This document shows, piece after piece, positions 49,505-60,800 of a stretch of 64,000 bases of DNA. The notes beneath the pieces are model-generated. The model did not search any database and was not told where the DNA came from. It was given only the letters and a program-made list of their open reading frames with translations. Position 1 is the stretch's first letter, and the number at the start of each line of letters is the position of its first letter. Both the position numbers and the translations under genes were made by a program. Source of the DNA: Lytechinus variegatus (Eukaryota > Echinodermata > Echinoidea > Temnopleuroida > Toxopneustidae); contig NC_054746.1 of assembly GCF_018143015.1 (NCBI RefSeq), forward strand, positions 28,237,129 to 28,301,128. Reading direction: 5' to 3'.

Positions 49505-52500
49505 CTGAAACAGGGTATAAAGACAGCGTCTGATTAGTTAAGGGTACGAATTTCTCCGCCCGAATGTGACGATCGTGGATGTTATGTTCTAAGGCCCGTT
49601 TCATAAAGGACTTGCAACTGTTGTAACTTTGCAATAATGACAACTACCATGGTAACAGGACTCTGCAGCCAATCATGGTAACTTTTTTAAATATTTATGA
49701 AGAAAAACAGTTGGACCTACGTGAAGCTGACCCTCTAACAAAATCACTTTAAATTAGTTTGTCTTATAAAGTATAGCAAAATTACAACAGTTGCAAGTCC
49801 TTTATGAAGACACTCTCAGCCCCCCCCCCCCCCCCCCTCCTCCTTGGATGCCATCAAACGTGACTCTCATTTATTCAACTTTATTTCTCAGTAACTTGCA
49901 ATAATGACAACTACAGGATTCAGCAGCCAATCAGAATCAAGGTTACCATGGTAAATTACAACAGTTGCAAGTCCTTTATGAAGCGGGTCCCAGATCATTT
50001 TATAGTTACTCAACTTCATTTCGCTCTCACAAGTATGGTGGTTCGGCTGAAGAAAGACAAACGAAGGCGTTTTTCCATTGCATAACAAAAAGAAGCACAC
50101 ATGAAGATGCATGTTCAGACAAGTTGTAAATTCGAGCAAGAAGGCGATTTGAATAATATAAATTTAATTCAATTGGAAGAATCATAATTTCGGTATTGAA
50201 GAATTGTTTTGATAATTTCACAAAGAAGAAATTTGAGTTTCCTTTATGTGTTCTTCAATCCTTAAAATTTTGGAAATCTAAAACCGCAATACACGGGGAG
50301 GGGTGCCTGACACCAAACCCAAATCCAACTTTTATAGAACAGAGAATTGCTGACAATAGTAAAAAAAATTAGGTTATTGGTGCTACTTACTGTGTGAATT
50401 CATTTATTTGATACTGTTGTGTATACAGTGCGTATCAAAAAAAAGTTTACACTTAGAAAAAATCCTTTAAAATTATATATTTGTAATATCCAGGCGATTT
50501 TTCCACTTTTTAGCATTGGTACAGATCCATTTAAGCAAATGACGATATAACTGTCGAAATATATTTCCGCTTGAGTGAGCACCACTTACTTTTGAAAAGT
50601 TGGTGAAAAATGACTTGCGCAGAACTTTGAAATAGTTATGAGAATAAAAGTAGACCTTAATCATGAAGAACACGTGGAAATTAGTTAGTAAAATTGATTT
50701 GAAGATATCTTTTACCTTTTTAAACTTGTTTCCTTGCCCAAACACTTCGAAGAGTGCATTGCGCCCCACCCCACTCCCCCACACACCGAGTCCATCGTGA
50801 CGATATTTGCTTTACACTGAGCTGTGATTTACATGAAATGGCTTAGGCTTGATTTTCATTTTGTTAATCATTGCCAAGCTTGGGAAAAGTGTGGAGAAAC
50901 AAGTATTAAATGAAAAATGAAATGTAAACCAACTTTAAATGATAAAAACTTAGTGAAAAATGCTGGAGATGTCTGATATAAACTTTTGTTCAGATTCAGT
51001 TATGTCCTCAGATCCAGCTGGCACAAAAAGGGTAAAGGTTGTGCTTACTAAGTGTTGAAATTTCAAATTTGGGCGGCAAAATTGTTACAAAATGCTTGAA
51101 TGTATCCGTTTTATGTCAATTGGCTAAAAGTGCTAGGGAAATTTATGAGAAATGCTTAAGTATGATTTCGCCCTTTCCCCTTGACACAGCGTGAAAACAA
51201 GCATTTCTGCGCAAACAGATTTCTGCGAGCTTTACAAAAATGGACAGTGCTCACTCAAGTGTAACATTCTGTCAAAATTTTTACTTTCATTGGATAGATG
51301 AGCCCCAAACCCATAATTATATGTGAAAAAATTACCCACATGTTGTATATTTGTTAATTCCCATGGCTTTTTCAAAGTGTAAACTTTTTTTTGATACGCA
51401 CTGTATATTCATTAAGAAAGCACAGGGAGCCTGATTCTTCACAAAACTTAAGATTATGGAAATTACCATGCAAACCATGATGCTATTATGGGTAAGGGCC
51501 ATGTTATTACAACGATGGTAAATTAAATATTCCCATACTTCTTTTACTTAGGAATTGGCGCCATTTTCAGACACTCTCAGCCCCCCTCCCCCTCCTCCTC
51601 CTCCTTGGATGCCATCAAACGTGACTCTCATTTAATTCATTCAACTTTATTTCTCAGTAACTTCAATGAAGGTTCATACAACAAAATGAAATATATACTA
51701 TTTTCAAGAAACATTAATTATTGTTAAACTCTAAATCAAACAATTTGAACTGACCAGTCAGCTGACCGGTAAATGATATATAAATTAAAGTTATTGAAAT
51801 ATATATTTTCTATTAAACAATACTTATTATTTTAGTAACGAATGGTAACTTTTTGAATATTTATGAAGAAAAACAGTTGGACCTACGTGAAGCTGACACT
51901 CTCACAAAGTCACTTTAAATTAGTTTGTCTTATAAAGTATACCATCCGTCGTTTTTCAGGAGGGGTTGAATAATGTCAACACATACCTGTACTCCTAGCA
52001 AACCAAACGATGCTGCTCCCAGCTGGTTGAATTTCGATCCAAAGTACTCCATCAGTTGTTCCTTACAGCCAACAGGGTGGAGAGTGAGGTCGGTCTGGTA
52101 GTCGTAGTTGTAGTGGATGTCGTTATCCTGAACTTGATGGTGGATGCAAGGGCGTGGTGATTTCGGTCGACAGCACGAGAACGGAACATCATCGGTTAGA
52201 TACTTGCCCGTCGTCATCTTACTGCCATCAACCAAAGAAATATATTACGACTTCTAGATATTACAGGTAATTGAAATTATTTTGTTTGTCTGTCTGTTTG
52301 TTTTGTCAACACTTTGTATGAGTCATAATCGTCCTTAAATCATGTGAGCTTGAATGGGAATGGAATCTAGGCCTATATCCAAATAAAGATCGTCAGTATT
52401 CAGTGACTAGGCCCATCAATAGCGATAATTCTTTTTTTTTTTCAAGTAAAGAGTTAAATTATCTTTGGAGTCAAAGGACCCTTTAATATCCATTTCTTCA

Positions 52501-53584
52501 CATATTGTCTTCTGGATAATACGTCGGATAATACTTTGTCGAATAAAACATTCGATAATTGCTTTCATTAAAAAATCCCCCTGATTATCAAGAATAAAAT
52601 CAAAGGCTTTAGCCCATATTTTTCTCGGTGTTACCTGAGAATTTGTAATAAACCTTACTATTAAAAAAATGTGTTGATTTCGTCCAATTCCCCAGACTTG
52701 ATGGGCAATTCTATTCTGCTTTCTTTAAATTTGCCAATCCGTTAATTCGTAACTAATTTGAATTACTTTGTATTATGTTTAAATTGAATTGAAATAAATC
52801 ATTGAAATAAAAATTTGAAAACCTCCTGAATTGGAATTCTTTATTATTAATAATAACCAATGTTGTCGACGGTCCCTATAGCTATTTCTTGAACTGTTAA
52901 AAACGATCTTATGAAAAAAATAGGGTTAGATAGCTTCCTCCAAAACATGTAAGCAGCAATTATTTTTTCATTATTAAATCTATTCATGTCTTGCCAGTGA
53001 TTATTAATCATATCATTTTACCTCTGTATTTTGCTGTTGGAGATATCCAAGAAATTGTTGTTAATCCACTGAACGTCGAACCAGTCTTCATATCCATTAT
53101 TACCACAGCATGTATTTTTAATTTGGAGCATGTCGATGTCATATTTCAGAGTGCTGTCTTCGTGGTATTTCCCCATCGCCTTGATGAGACCATTATGAAA
53201 AGACCTCGAGAGATGGTGTCGGTGAGCAAAACACATGCTTCCCGCTGTGAGCAAGGCGATGAGAACGACAATGAGAAGCACAAGGATCACCATCAGCAGA
53301 CTGCGAAGCCGTTTTCTATTCGCGGGATTCCCGACGTCGAAAGCGACCTTGCTGCCGGCGAGGTTAACCAATGCGGTGAGTCCTCCGACGACCATGAGGA
53401 CGATGGGAAGGACGTTGCCGTCGTATCCTTCGACTAAACTGACCTTAGACTGGAGAGTGAAACGGAGAAAGAATCCCACTGTGCAGAGTCCTACTGCGCC
53501 CAAGAGAGTGATGACGTGAAGGATAACGAGGAGTACGGCGATTGTCTGCCGTCCTCCTTCATTCAAATTGATTGCTAAAATCAT
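47885..53584 (-). CDS. PRPH2-like: Peripherin-2/ROM1-like tetraspanin A with giant cytoplasmic tail, 805 aa, 3 coding exons
   Basis: A four-TM protein of the family that shapes photoreceptor disc rims and other curved membranes. Coding exons are 53584-53022, 52221-51987 and 49504-47885. Intron phases are 2 and 0 and all splice sites are GT-AG. TM1-TM3 lie at about residues 14-42, 59-80 and 94-119. The large loop (about 120-252) has IDMLQIKNTCCGNNGYEDWF, DDVPFSCC, PRPC and VGC, six cysteines in the PRPH2 order. TM4 is followed by ARYLQTSIAGAIAEGDPE, as in PRPH2. Instead of ~60 tail residues there are ~525. Residues 335-476 are acidic with Tyr repeats, 477-586 Pro-rich, 587-744 Ser-Pro-Lys/Arg-rich, and 746-805 an acidic Ser tail ending DTPLLR. 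An OTX/CRX-like TAATCC lies about 75 bp upstream of the ATG. Tandem with gene B. Confidence 0.88.
49592..49991. mobile_element. Palindromic MITE(s) in gene A intron 2
   Basis: The left end GGCCCGTTTCATAAAGGACT is mirrored by AGTCCTTTATGAAGCGGGTCC at the right. A second right-end-like copy (GTTGCAAGTCCTTTATGAAG) sits inside at about 49791-49810, so two copies are nested or one is partly duplicated. Confidence 0.6.
49675..49895 (+). repeat. Duplicated intron segment, copy 1 of a rearranged pair
   Basis: Two blocks, TATTTATGAAGAAAAACAG with downstream sequence, and CTTGGATGCCATCAAACGTG with flanks, recur at 51840-51945 and 51570-51660 respectively, in swapped order. The copies are near identical, implying a recent duplication within intron 2. 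Confidence 0.6.
50426..51403 (-). mobile_element. Tc1/mariner-like non-autonomous element, copy 2 (978 bp), in gene A intron 2
   Basis: Ends CAGTGCGTATC and GATACGCACTG are perfect inverted repeats, flanked by TA (50424-50425, 51404-51405). Its sequence is the reverse complement of the element at 29887-30873 with scattered differences (identity looks about 90%, not computed). No transposase. Confidence 0.87.
51570..51950 (+). repeat. Duplicated intron segment, copy 2 with blocks in swapped order
   Basis: Holds the same two blocks as 49675-49895, here separated by ~170 bp of AT-rich sequence and in reverse order. It lies just 3' (in gene sense, upstream of the donor side) of exon 2. Confidence 0.6.
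51987..52221 (-). CDS. PRPH2-like: Peripherin-like A coding exon 2
   Basis: 235 nt between acceptor TTGATGGCAG and donor CAG/GTATGT, phase 2 to 0. Encodes the second half of the loop (GKYLTDDVPFSCC, PRPCIHHQ, VGC) and the start of TM4. Exactly as long as the gene B counterpart. Confidence 0.87.
53022..53584 (-). CDS. PRPH2-like: Peripherin-like A coding exon 1
   Basis: 563 nt from ATG (MILAINLNEGG) to donor CAGAG/GTAAAA, phase 2. Encodes TM1-TM3 and the first half of the large loop including the CCG motif and QWINNNFLDIS. Close in size to human PRPH2 exon 1 (581 coding nt). Confidence 0.87.
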
Positions 53585-54864
53585 ATCTCTTGTCCCAGGA
53601 CAACCAACAGCCTAAATTGTTGAATGATAAGTTATTTTCACCTGATTTGGTGACCCCTTAATCCTAACCCTTTCTTGAACTTATTACAAAGATAACGTCA
53701 TCGAAATATTATAGGAGGCTGAAAGCGCTAAGCGCAAAATAATGTTGAAGTTGCGTATGGAGTCTATGGAAAGGCGCATCCTTTGTTTTACGCGCCTGTA
53801 CTGTGAGATGCGCTTCAGCTAATTAATCGAGTAAAGCTGTTGCAAGCTGCGCTGCGAGCTTTTATCTTTATTATTTTATTTCTTTCCTCGTTTTTCCCCT
53901 TATTTTTTCACTTTTGAAATAAGCCTTATGTAAAAAAAAAAAATTACGGGAGTCCTTATCAATTTCCTTCTTCAAGCTGGTAGAATATGCCTATTAGATT
54001 ACTCACGTTTAAATAGGCAAGTTCTTTCGACAATTTTTTTTTCTTTTTTCTTAAATTGATAAATGTGAATCATCATTTTCCCTCCAAAACAACAATATCT
54101 AATTAAAAGGATTGGTAAGATTAATTACCTTTGATGCTTGGAAGTTGACTAACATCGCAACAAGAATTGTTAATCCATTGCCGATTTTACCTAAGCCAGT
54201 GTTTATTTTGTTCCTTTACAAAGCCTATAGGAATCACAAAATCCATTAGTCAACGATTTCTTTGAGAAAAAAAAGAAAAGAAATATCATCACAAAGCAGA
54301 ACATTTTGTTTATTTTGAAGTGAATTTTAATTCATACCATAGTGACATAATGAAGTTACTTGTAATCAGCATGGACAACATTGTTTTCAAGAGCAATAAG
54401 AAAAACATCAAGAAGTTACGGCGAAAGTTTGATGCTATTTTATGTGGCCTTCACACATAGTCACTCCCATCACTAGCTCATTCCTGTGCAAATATATCTC
54501 TATGATCTTATCCGAACCTCATTCAATAACGAGGATACCATGCTCTTGAAAGGAAGAATATCTTCAGAGCCCACTGCTTGGGGTGACACGACATATGCTC
54601 CTGTGACATTTGATCCGGTCTTGATCTCAGAGGGCATGGGTTTAGAGTTTCTGGTTCAGAATAATGTGGAGATAAGCATTGGGGTTTATTTAGTTTTGGA
54701 GGTTTGGTTTCACGTTTGGCTTAGTGTGTAGATTTTTCATCAGAGCAATTGTCGTAGGAGCAAATGTCATGGAACAGCCACTGGGGCTCATCGTCTCAAG
54801 GGATGGGTGCATTACTACCATCTTGATGATTTTCCAAAATTACCAATATGTAAATTCCCAAGTT
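53585..54864. other. Intergenic space between tandem peripherin-like genes
   Basis: About 1.3 kb between the ATG of gene A and the stop of gene B, both on the minus strand. It should hold the promoter of A and 3'UTR of B. Motifs seen are TAATCC at 53659-53664 and homeodomain-type TTAATTA strings near 54100-54130. No other gene. Confidence 0.45.
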
Positions 54865-55026
54865 TTATATCACGGCTCCAAGGATCATTGCCGTGATTGC
54901 TTTGAACAAAGTGACAAGAGGGAATTCTTCAAAGATCCATCCCTTGGCAGTTCTCTCGGGATTGCCACGATCCAGAGCATTGCAGATTGATGAATTCAAG
55001 TATTGGGCTGTCAGGAGGATGCTCAA
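54865..55026 (-). CDS. PRPH2-like: Peripherin-like B terminal coding exon 3 (short)
   Basis: 162 nt after a strong acceptor (CTCTTTTTTTCTCAG). Reads LSILLTAQYLNSSICNALDR and on to GWIFEEFP, stop TAA. It has no internal start codon in a useful place, so simple ATG-based searches miss it. Identified by phase 0 and by alignment of the QYLNSS segment with RYLQTS of gene A and PRPH2. Confidence 0.8.
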   Translation of the reverse strand: MSILLTAQYLNSSICNALDRGNPERTAKGWIFEEFPLVTLFKAITAMILGAVI

Positions 55027-57361
55027 CTGAGAAAAAAAGAGGAAGGGGTGAAATTAAGGATATTGAAGGATTTACAATTAGGCGGCGAAAGGTGGGGGTG
55101 AGAGGAGAGAAGATGTTGATGGTGATTAGTGGTGACGATGATGATGTTGACGAGGAGGATGATGATGAAGATGATGAAGACATTGTTAATAATGATGATG
55201 ATGACTGTGGTGATAAAACTATTGATGGTAATGATGATGGTGTATAGTGATGACGATGAAGATGATGAGGTTTTCGATGCAAATGGTGATGATAGTCATG
55301 ATGACGATAATGACGATAATGATGATGGTGGTGGTGGTGGTGGTGGTGATGGTGGTGGTGATGATGATGGTGATGGTGATGATGAAGATGAGGATGATGA
55401 TGATGATATAGAAATGTCAAAGTTATAGGTACGTTAATCATATTAATAGTAAGTGCAATAATCATGCAGCAGGACCCAGACTTATGGCAGTCCGAGTTTT
55501 TGTCGCTAATCGGTTGAGGCCAAGTTTAAATATTTGATATTCAGTGGCATTTGATGCATGGAATGTGCCATTGGTGACGGGTGACGGCTTGTATTTTAAT
55601 CTCAAGGCAATAGCGAAACCGCTAAGGAAGGTGTCTACTTTCATACTATAAAAAACTTAATACTGTAAAAACGCCATTCAAAAATGTGTATACAACTTTG
55701 TATCAGTTTAAACAGGTGTTTAAAATCCTAAATAACAATGTTCACTTTTTAATATATAATTCTCAATAAATTGAGCATGGTTATTTCAACTGTTAAATAA
55801 CTACTGTAAGGTCCATAGCATAGTAAAAAGCGTTGTGTAAAATTTTAAAGTGAGTTTTTACTGTGTATGCAAAAACAACAAACATGTATTGGGACCGCCT
55901 TTCATCGAGGAATATTGAAAGCTTGCAGGGCATGTGGAGGAAGATAGTATGCATTTTGGCAGTCTATTTTGAAAAGGTTCATGATAAGCACGTTTGCTGT
56001 GGATCCAATAAGACCTATCTGCAGACCTCACAGGTGCCTACAAGGGTGCCGATTTTTTGGCATCCAGAAGGATGCATAGTATTCCCCGCTCCTATGTGTG
56101 CATCCTTACGGATGCAAATCTTTAGGGTTTTCCTTTTCAAAGTTCCACCCTCTTTGGTGTTATTATGAAGCGTGTGACATTGAGCCAATATTTCTTAATA
56201 AGAAGGTTTCATTTTATCTTCACACACGACCTCCGCCATCTTACCTGTAGTCCGCAAAGACCCATCACACATCCACCGATTATATTGAGTTTTCTGTTGA
56301 AGAACTCCATGAGCCGATGTTTACAGCCAGTCTTATGAATGGTAAAACTAAGATCGAAGTTGTAGAGGTAGTGGGCATCGTTGTCGAGTACGTTGTGGTG
56401 AATACATGGTCGAATAGAGCGCGGATGGCAGCAAGAGAAAGGCGTATCATCGTTGAGGAATTCTGTAGATTCTGTTCCTCTGTAAGGGTATATAAAAGGG
56501 TCAGTAAGCCACATTAACGAAAAGAGAATGGAATCAGAATATATCGGCAATATTTGGAGCAAGAAAAATATCTAAAAAATAATGCGTCTAAAACGTAAAT
56601 CATATATACCACATGGGATTTTTCTAATATTTGAATCTTTGAATTTTTGGTTGGCAGAAAAACCTTTCTTGTTGGTGTTTATAAAAATCTTTTGAATCTG
56701 TATTCCAACTTCACAACATGGTACTCTGGCTAGGGCTATGTTTTGATTATACCAACCCGTCATCATCGTGTTCATCATCATGATGGGAATCTCGAGCAGG
56801 TCTCTTCGAGCCTTCGATATAATCATCATTAATCCACTGTATTCTGAACCAATCTTCATAGTTTTCGTTTCCACAACATCCAAAATCCAATTGGAGAGAA
56901 TCGATTTCCTCCTTGATTTCAATATCGTCCTTGTATCTCTTCATGGCGCTAGTGAGACCATTGTGAAATGATTTCTTCAACGAGTGACCGTGGATGAAGG
57001 TCATGGATCCTCCTATAAGTAACCCAAGGTCGACGATACAGAGGATGACCACCATAGCAAGCAATGCACTTCGGAGCTTTTCCCTCTTCCATGAGAATGA
57101 CGCCTCGTGGCCAATCTTGGCAACGACCGGGTTCATGAGCACGGTGATGCCACCGACGACCATGAGGGTGATTGGTAGTTGTTCGAAGTCATAACCTTCG
57201 ATGAGATTGACTTTGGCTCGGATGTGACTTCGTATGTAAAAGCCGATGCCGATGAGTAAGGTGCCACAGACGATACCGACGATGATTTGGATTATGAGGA
57301 ATGAGATGAGACGTTGCCGACACTCCTCACTTATGTGGCAGGGTAAGACCGCTTGCTTCAT
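54865..57361 (-). CDS. PRPH2-like: Peripherin-2/ROM1-like tetraspanin B, 333 aa, 3 coding exons
   Basis: Coding exons are 57361-56757, 56479-56245 and 55026-54865 (1002 nt), with intron phases 2 and 0 as in gene A and vertebrate PRPH2. Four TMs lie at about residues 20-43, 62-82, 98-122 and 265-290. The large loop has IDSLQLDFGCCGNENYEDWF, DDTPFSCC, IRPC and TGC: six cysteines, lacking the unpaired one of vertebrate peripherin-2. TM4 runs into AQYLNSSICNAL, matching the RYLQTS segment. The tail has GWIFEEFPLVTLFKAITAM, comparable with the PRPH2 GWLLEKS amphipathic helix that promotes membrane curvature. An extra Asp/His stretch (DSHHDDEHDDD) precedes intron 1. The exon 1 donor (GG/GTTGGT) is weak but is the only GT that keeps phase. 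Confidence 0.85.
55115..55430. repeat. GAT/GGT trinucleotide microsatellite in gene B intron 2
   Basis: Imperfect (GAT)n and (GGT)n runs. Open frames encode poly-Asp on one strand and poly-His on the other, which are artefacts. The array ends ~90 bp before the exon 3 acceptor. Confidence 0.9.
56245..56479 (-). CDS. PRPH2-like: Peripherin-like B coding exon 2
   Basis: 235 nt between acceptor ACCCTTACAG and donor CAG/GTAAGA, phase 2 to 0. Encodes TESTEFLNDDTPFSCC to the start of TM4 (GLCGLQ). Confidence 0.85.
56757..57361 (-). CDS. PRPH2-like: Peripherin-like B coding exon 1
   Basis: 605 nt, phase 2 end. Encodes TM1-TM3 and the first half of the large loop. ATG (MKQAVLPCHIS) is the first in frame. 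The 3' boundary is the least certain splice site of this gene. Confidence 0.75.
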
Positions 57362-57654
57362 GGCATCTCGTCAACCAAACAATAGCAACAAAAAATCTGT
57401 TGGCTCTTGGAAATTTTCAATCAGATTTGCTGGCGATTTATTGTTATTGATCCTAAGTAAATGAGCTTCATGTACAGAAATGGTGCAAAAACTTGCGTTT
57501 CAGAACTATGTTCTCCCCGTAAGATCACGAAGCAAGACTCTACACTGATTATTCCTCCATTTCAAGTCACAACTCGTGACAAAATAGACCAATTTTAACA
57601 AAACCTGACGTGGGCACAACTTAATTACGTCATTGCGTGGTTATACAAGTTTAT

Positions 57655-57672
57655 CGCGCAATATATTGCGCG
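57655..57672. promoter_or_regulatory. 18-bp perfect palindrome upstream of gene B
   Basis: CGCGCAATATATTGCGCG, about 300 bp upstream of the gene B ATG. Nearby TTAATTACGTCATTG (57620-57634) combines a homeodomain-type TTAATTA with a bZIP-type ACGTCA. Role in gene B expression is inference. Confidence 0.25.
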
Positions 57673-57881
57673 CTTAGCCTACTCATCACTGGCGTAAATC
57701 CGCTCCGAGCATGCAGTGCAGTGAGGGGAGGGGGGGGGGCTGTGATAGCAATATTGACCTGAAAATTCAAATTTTGGGGACATCCCCACCAAAATGTTAT
57801 CTATATTGTTAATAGCCGTGTTCATATACCAAGTTTCACTTCAGGGCCTATCCCGATTTTTTTTTCGACGGCTATATTGTA

Positions 57882-57892
57882 AAGAATTTGAT
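57882..57892 (+). repeat. LINE target-site duplication, left
   Basis: AAGAATTTGAT, repeated exactly at 61437-61447 on the other side of the LINE. Confidence 0.85.
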
Positions 57893-60800
57893 TTCGTGTT
57901 ATTCTCACAAAATTCCCGGTCATTGAAAATCAACCTTTTGCAATGTTGAATGATGATGAGTTATACCATTTGTTTAGGCCGAATACTGAAACCCAACAGA
58001 AAAATTGCAACCTGCCGTATTTTGAAAACCTTGTATCCAAGGAAATGAATTTAGCTGTAGACTTAAACGATAATAATGACAATAATTATCACAGTTCAAA
58101 TTACTTTACCATAAATCAATTTAAATCTCCGGAAAAGTCAGCGAATACATTTTCAATCATGCACATGAACATAAGGAGCCTGAGCTGCAACTTCGATAAT
58201 TTACGTCTTTTAACGGATACATCTCCACAAACGAATTTGTCTGTAATCGCGTTAACCGAGACATGGTTATCTCAGGAATCTAATACTTTATACTCACTTC
58301 CCGGTTATACCTTTGTAGAAAATAATAGAGCTAATAGGAGAGGAGGAGGGGTGGGTCTCTATATTAATGAAAAAATAGAATATTTCATACATACAGATCT
58401 TAATTGTATGAATGAATTTGCTGAATCTATCGTTATTGAAATTCAAATCCAAAAATCTAAAAACATTATTATAGCGGTATTTTATAGACCTCCCAACTCC
58501 AACTCACATATTTTTTTAGAATACTTACAAGATTTTCTACGAAATCCAGTTTTTATAAATAAAGATTGTTATATAGCAGGAGATTTCAACATAGACATAT
58601 CTAATACTAACCATAATGCCTCACAAGAATTTTTGGACATAATGATATCCTCATCTTTTTTACCATTAATTACAAAACCAACCCGGGTTACTAACCAATC
58701 TGCAACCCTTATTGATAATATTTTTTGTAATGTTACTCCTTTACCCGAGTCGGGAATTATTTTATCTGATATCTCAGACCATTTTCCGATATTTTCAAGA
58801 GTCCCGTTTAGGTTAACAAAAAATCATTCCCCGCAGCATAAGTTCCGAAAAGTAACGCCAAATAATATAGCGAGGTTGAAAGAAGGTCTAGAAGACACCG
58901 ACTGGTCTGAGGTGTTCGGTTCGCAAGATACCAATACAGCATATAATATATTCATTAAAAATTTAACCACACACTTAGATAGACACGTACCACTAGTCAA
59001 TAAATGCTACAATTATAAAAAGAGTCCAAGACTTCCTTGGATATCGAAATCAATATTACGGTCAATAAATCGTAAAAACAACTTATACTATGCCGACAAA
59101 ATAAATCGTTCAGAGAAGTCGCATCGCAAATACACCATGTATAAAAATACCCTCACAAAAATTTTGCGCAGCGAAAAACGAAAATACTTCACAAACCAAT
59201 TAATTCATTTCAAGCATGATATAAGAAAAACATGGCAAACTATAAACAATGCCTTGAATAAGTATAGCGTAAAATCGAACATAAAAACAATAAAACACAA
59301 TGATATCGAAATTCATGATTCTGCTCGGATAGCTGACATATTCAATCAATATTTTTCACAGATCGGAAAAAATCTAGCCGACAATATACCATTAACACAA
59401 AAGAAATTTACCGATTTCACTCACCGACCAAATCCTAATTCTCTTTTTCTATTACCAGTACATAGGAATGAAATAATAGATACAGTGAATAACTTAAAAA
59501 ACAAAAAGAGTTGTGGTCATGATGGTATTGATAATATTTTATTAAAAAATGTCATTGAATATATTGTTGATCCTTTAGTACACATATTTAATCTATCCTT
59601 AATTAATGGCGTCGTGCCCGACAATATGAAAATATCTAAGGTAATACCAGTGTACAAAAAAGGAGATAAGAATAATGTATGTAACTATAGACCGATATCT
59701 TTATTGCCTACTCTATCAAAGATTCTAGAAAGAGTGATATATACAAGACTATTAAAATTTTTGAATAAATATAACATAATTTCTGATTTTCAATTTGGAT
59801 TCCGCCAAAAGCATAGTACTTCTCATGCCACTCTTTCATTTGTTGAAAAAATCACAAAAGCTATTGATAACTTTGAACATACAGTAGGTGTTTTTCTGGA
59901 CCTCTCCAAGGCCTTTGACACTATAAATCATGAAATACTACTATACAAACTTGAAAATTACGGAATCAGAGGAAAGGCCTTGGAGTGGTTCAGGAATTAC
60001 CTAATAAACCGTAAACAGTTTGTTAACATAAACGAACAAAATTCTTCTCCACTAAAGGTTAATTGGGGTGTTCCTCAAGGCAGCATACTGGGCCCACTTT
60101 TATTTTCGATCTATATAAATGACATTCACAATTCTTCGATAATGTTATCTTATATTCTTTTTGCAGATGATTCAAATGTACTTTATTCTCATCCTAATCC
60201 CGATATTTTAGTCAATATATTGAACATTGAACTGGAGAAGCTAGTACAATGGATAAGATCTAATAAATTGTCAATCAATGTAAAAAAAACGAAATGTATG
60301 CTTTTCAGCAATTCTTTAGATAAATTACCATACGATATCAAATTGGACAACGCTGACATTGAAGTGGTCACTACAACAAAATTTTTAGGTCTGATAGTAG
60401 ACAACAATTTATCTTGGAAAACACACATTGATTTTATATGCCGTACAATTTCACGCAATATTGGTGTTGTAAATAAGGTCAAGTTTTTTCTTCCAACTTC
60501 CTCCCTAAAAATGCTTTATTCAACATTAATTTTACCCTATCTAAACTACGGGATAATTGTCTGGGGAAACACACATACATCTTATCTAGAACGAATATTA
60601 CTTTTACAGAAAAAGGCATTGCGCGTTATTTTTAATATGTCCTGGAGATCCCACACAGACCAATTGTTTATTGACAATAAAATCTTAAAAGTAAAAACAT
60701 TATATCAATATAACTTGGGTCAATTTATGTATCAATTAAATAATAATATGCTACCATCAATCTTTGATTCTTCATTTAATAAAAACAAAACTATTCATAA

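Noticed and set aside
54929-55465. Poly-His and poly-Asp open frames
   Set aside because: Products of the GAT/GGT microsatellite in gene B intron 2.
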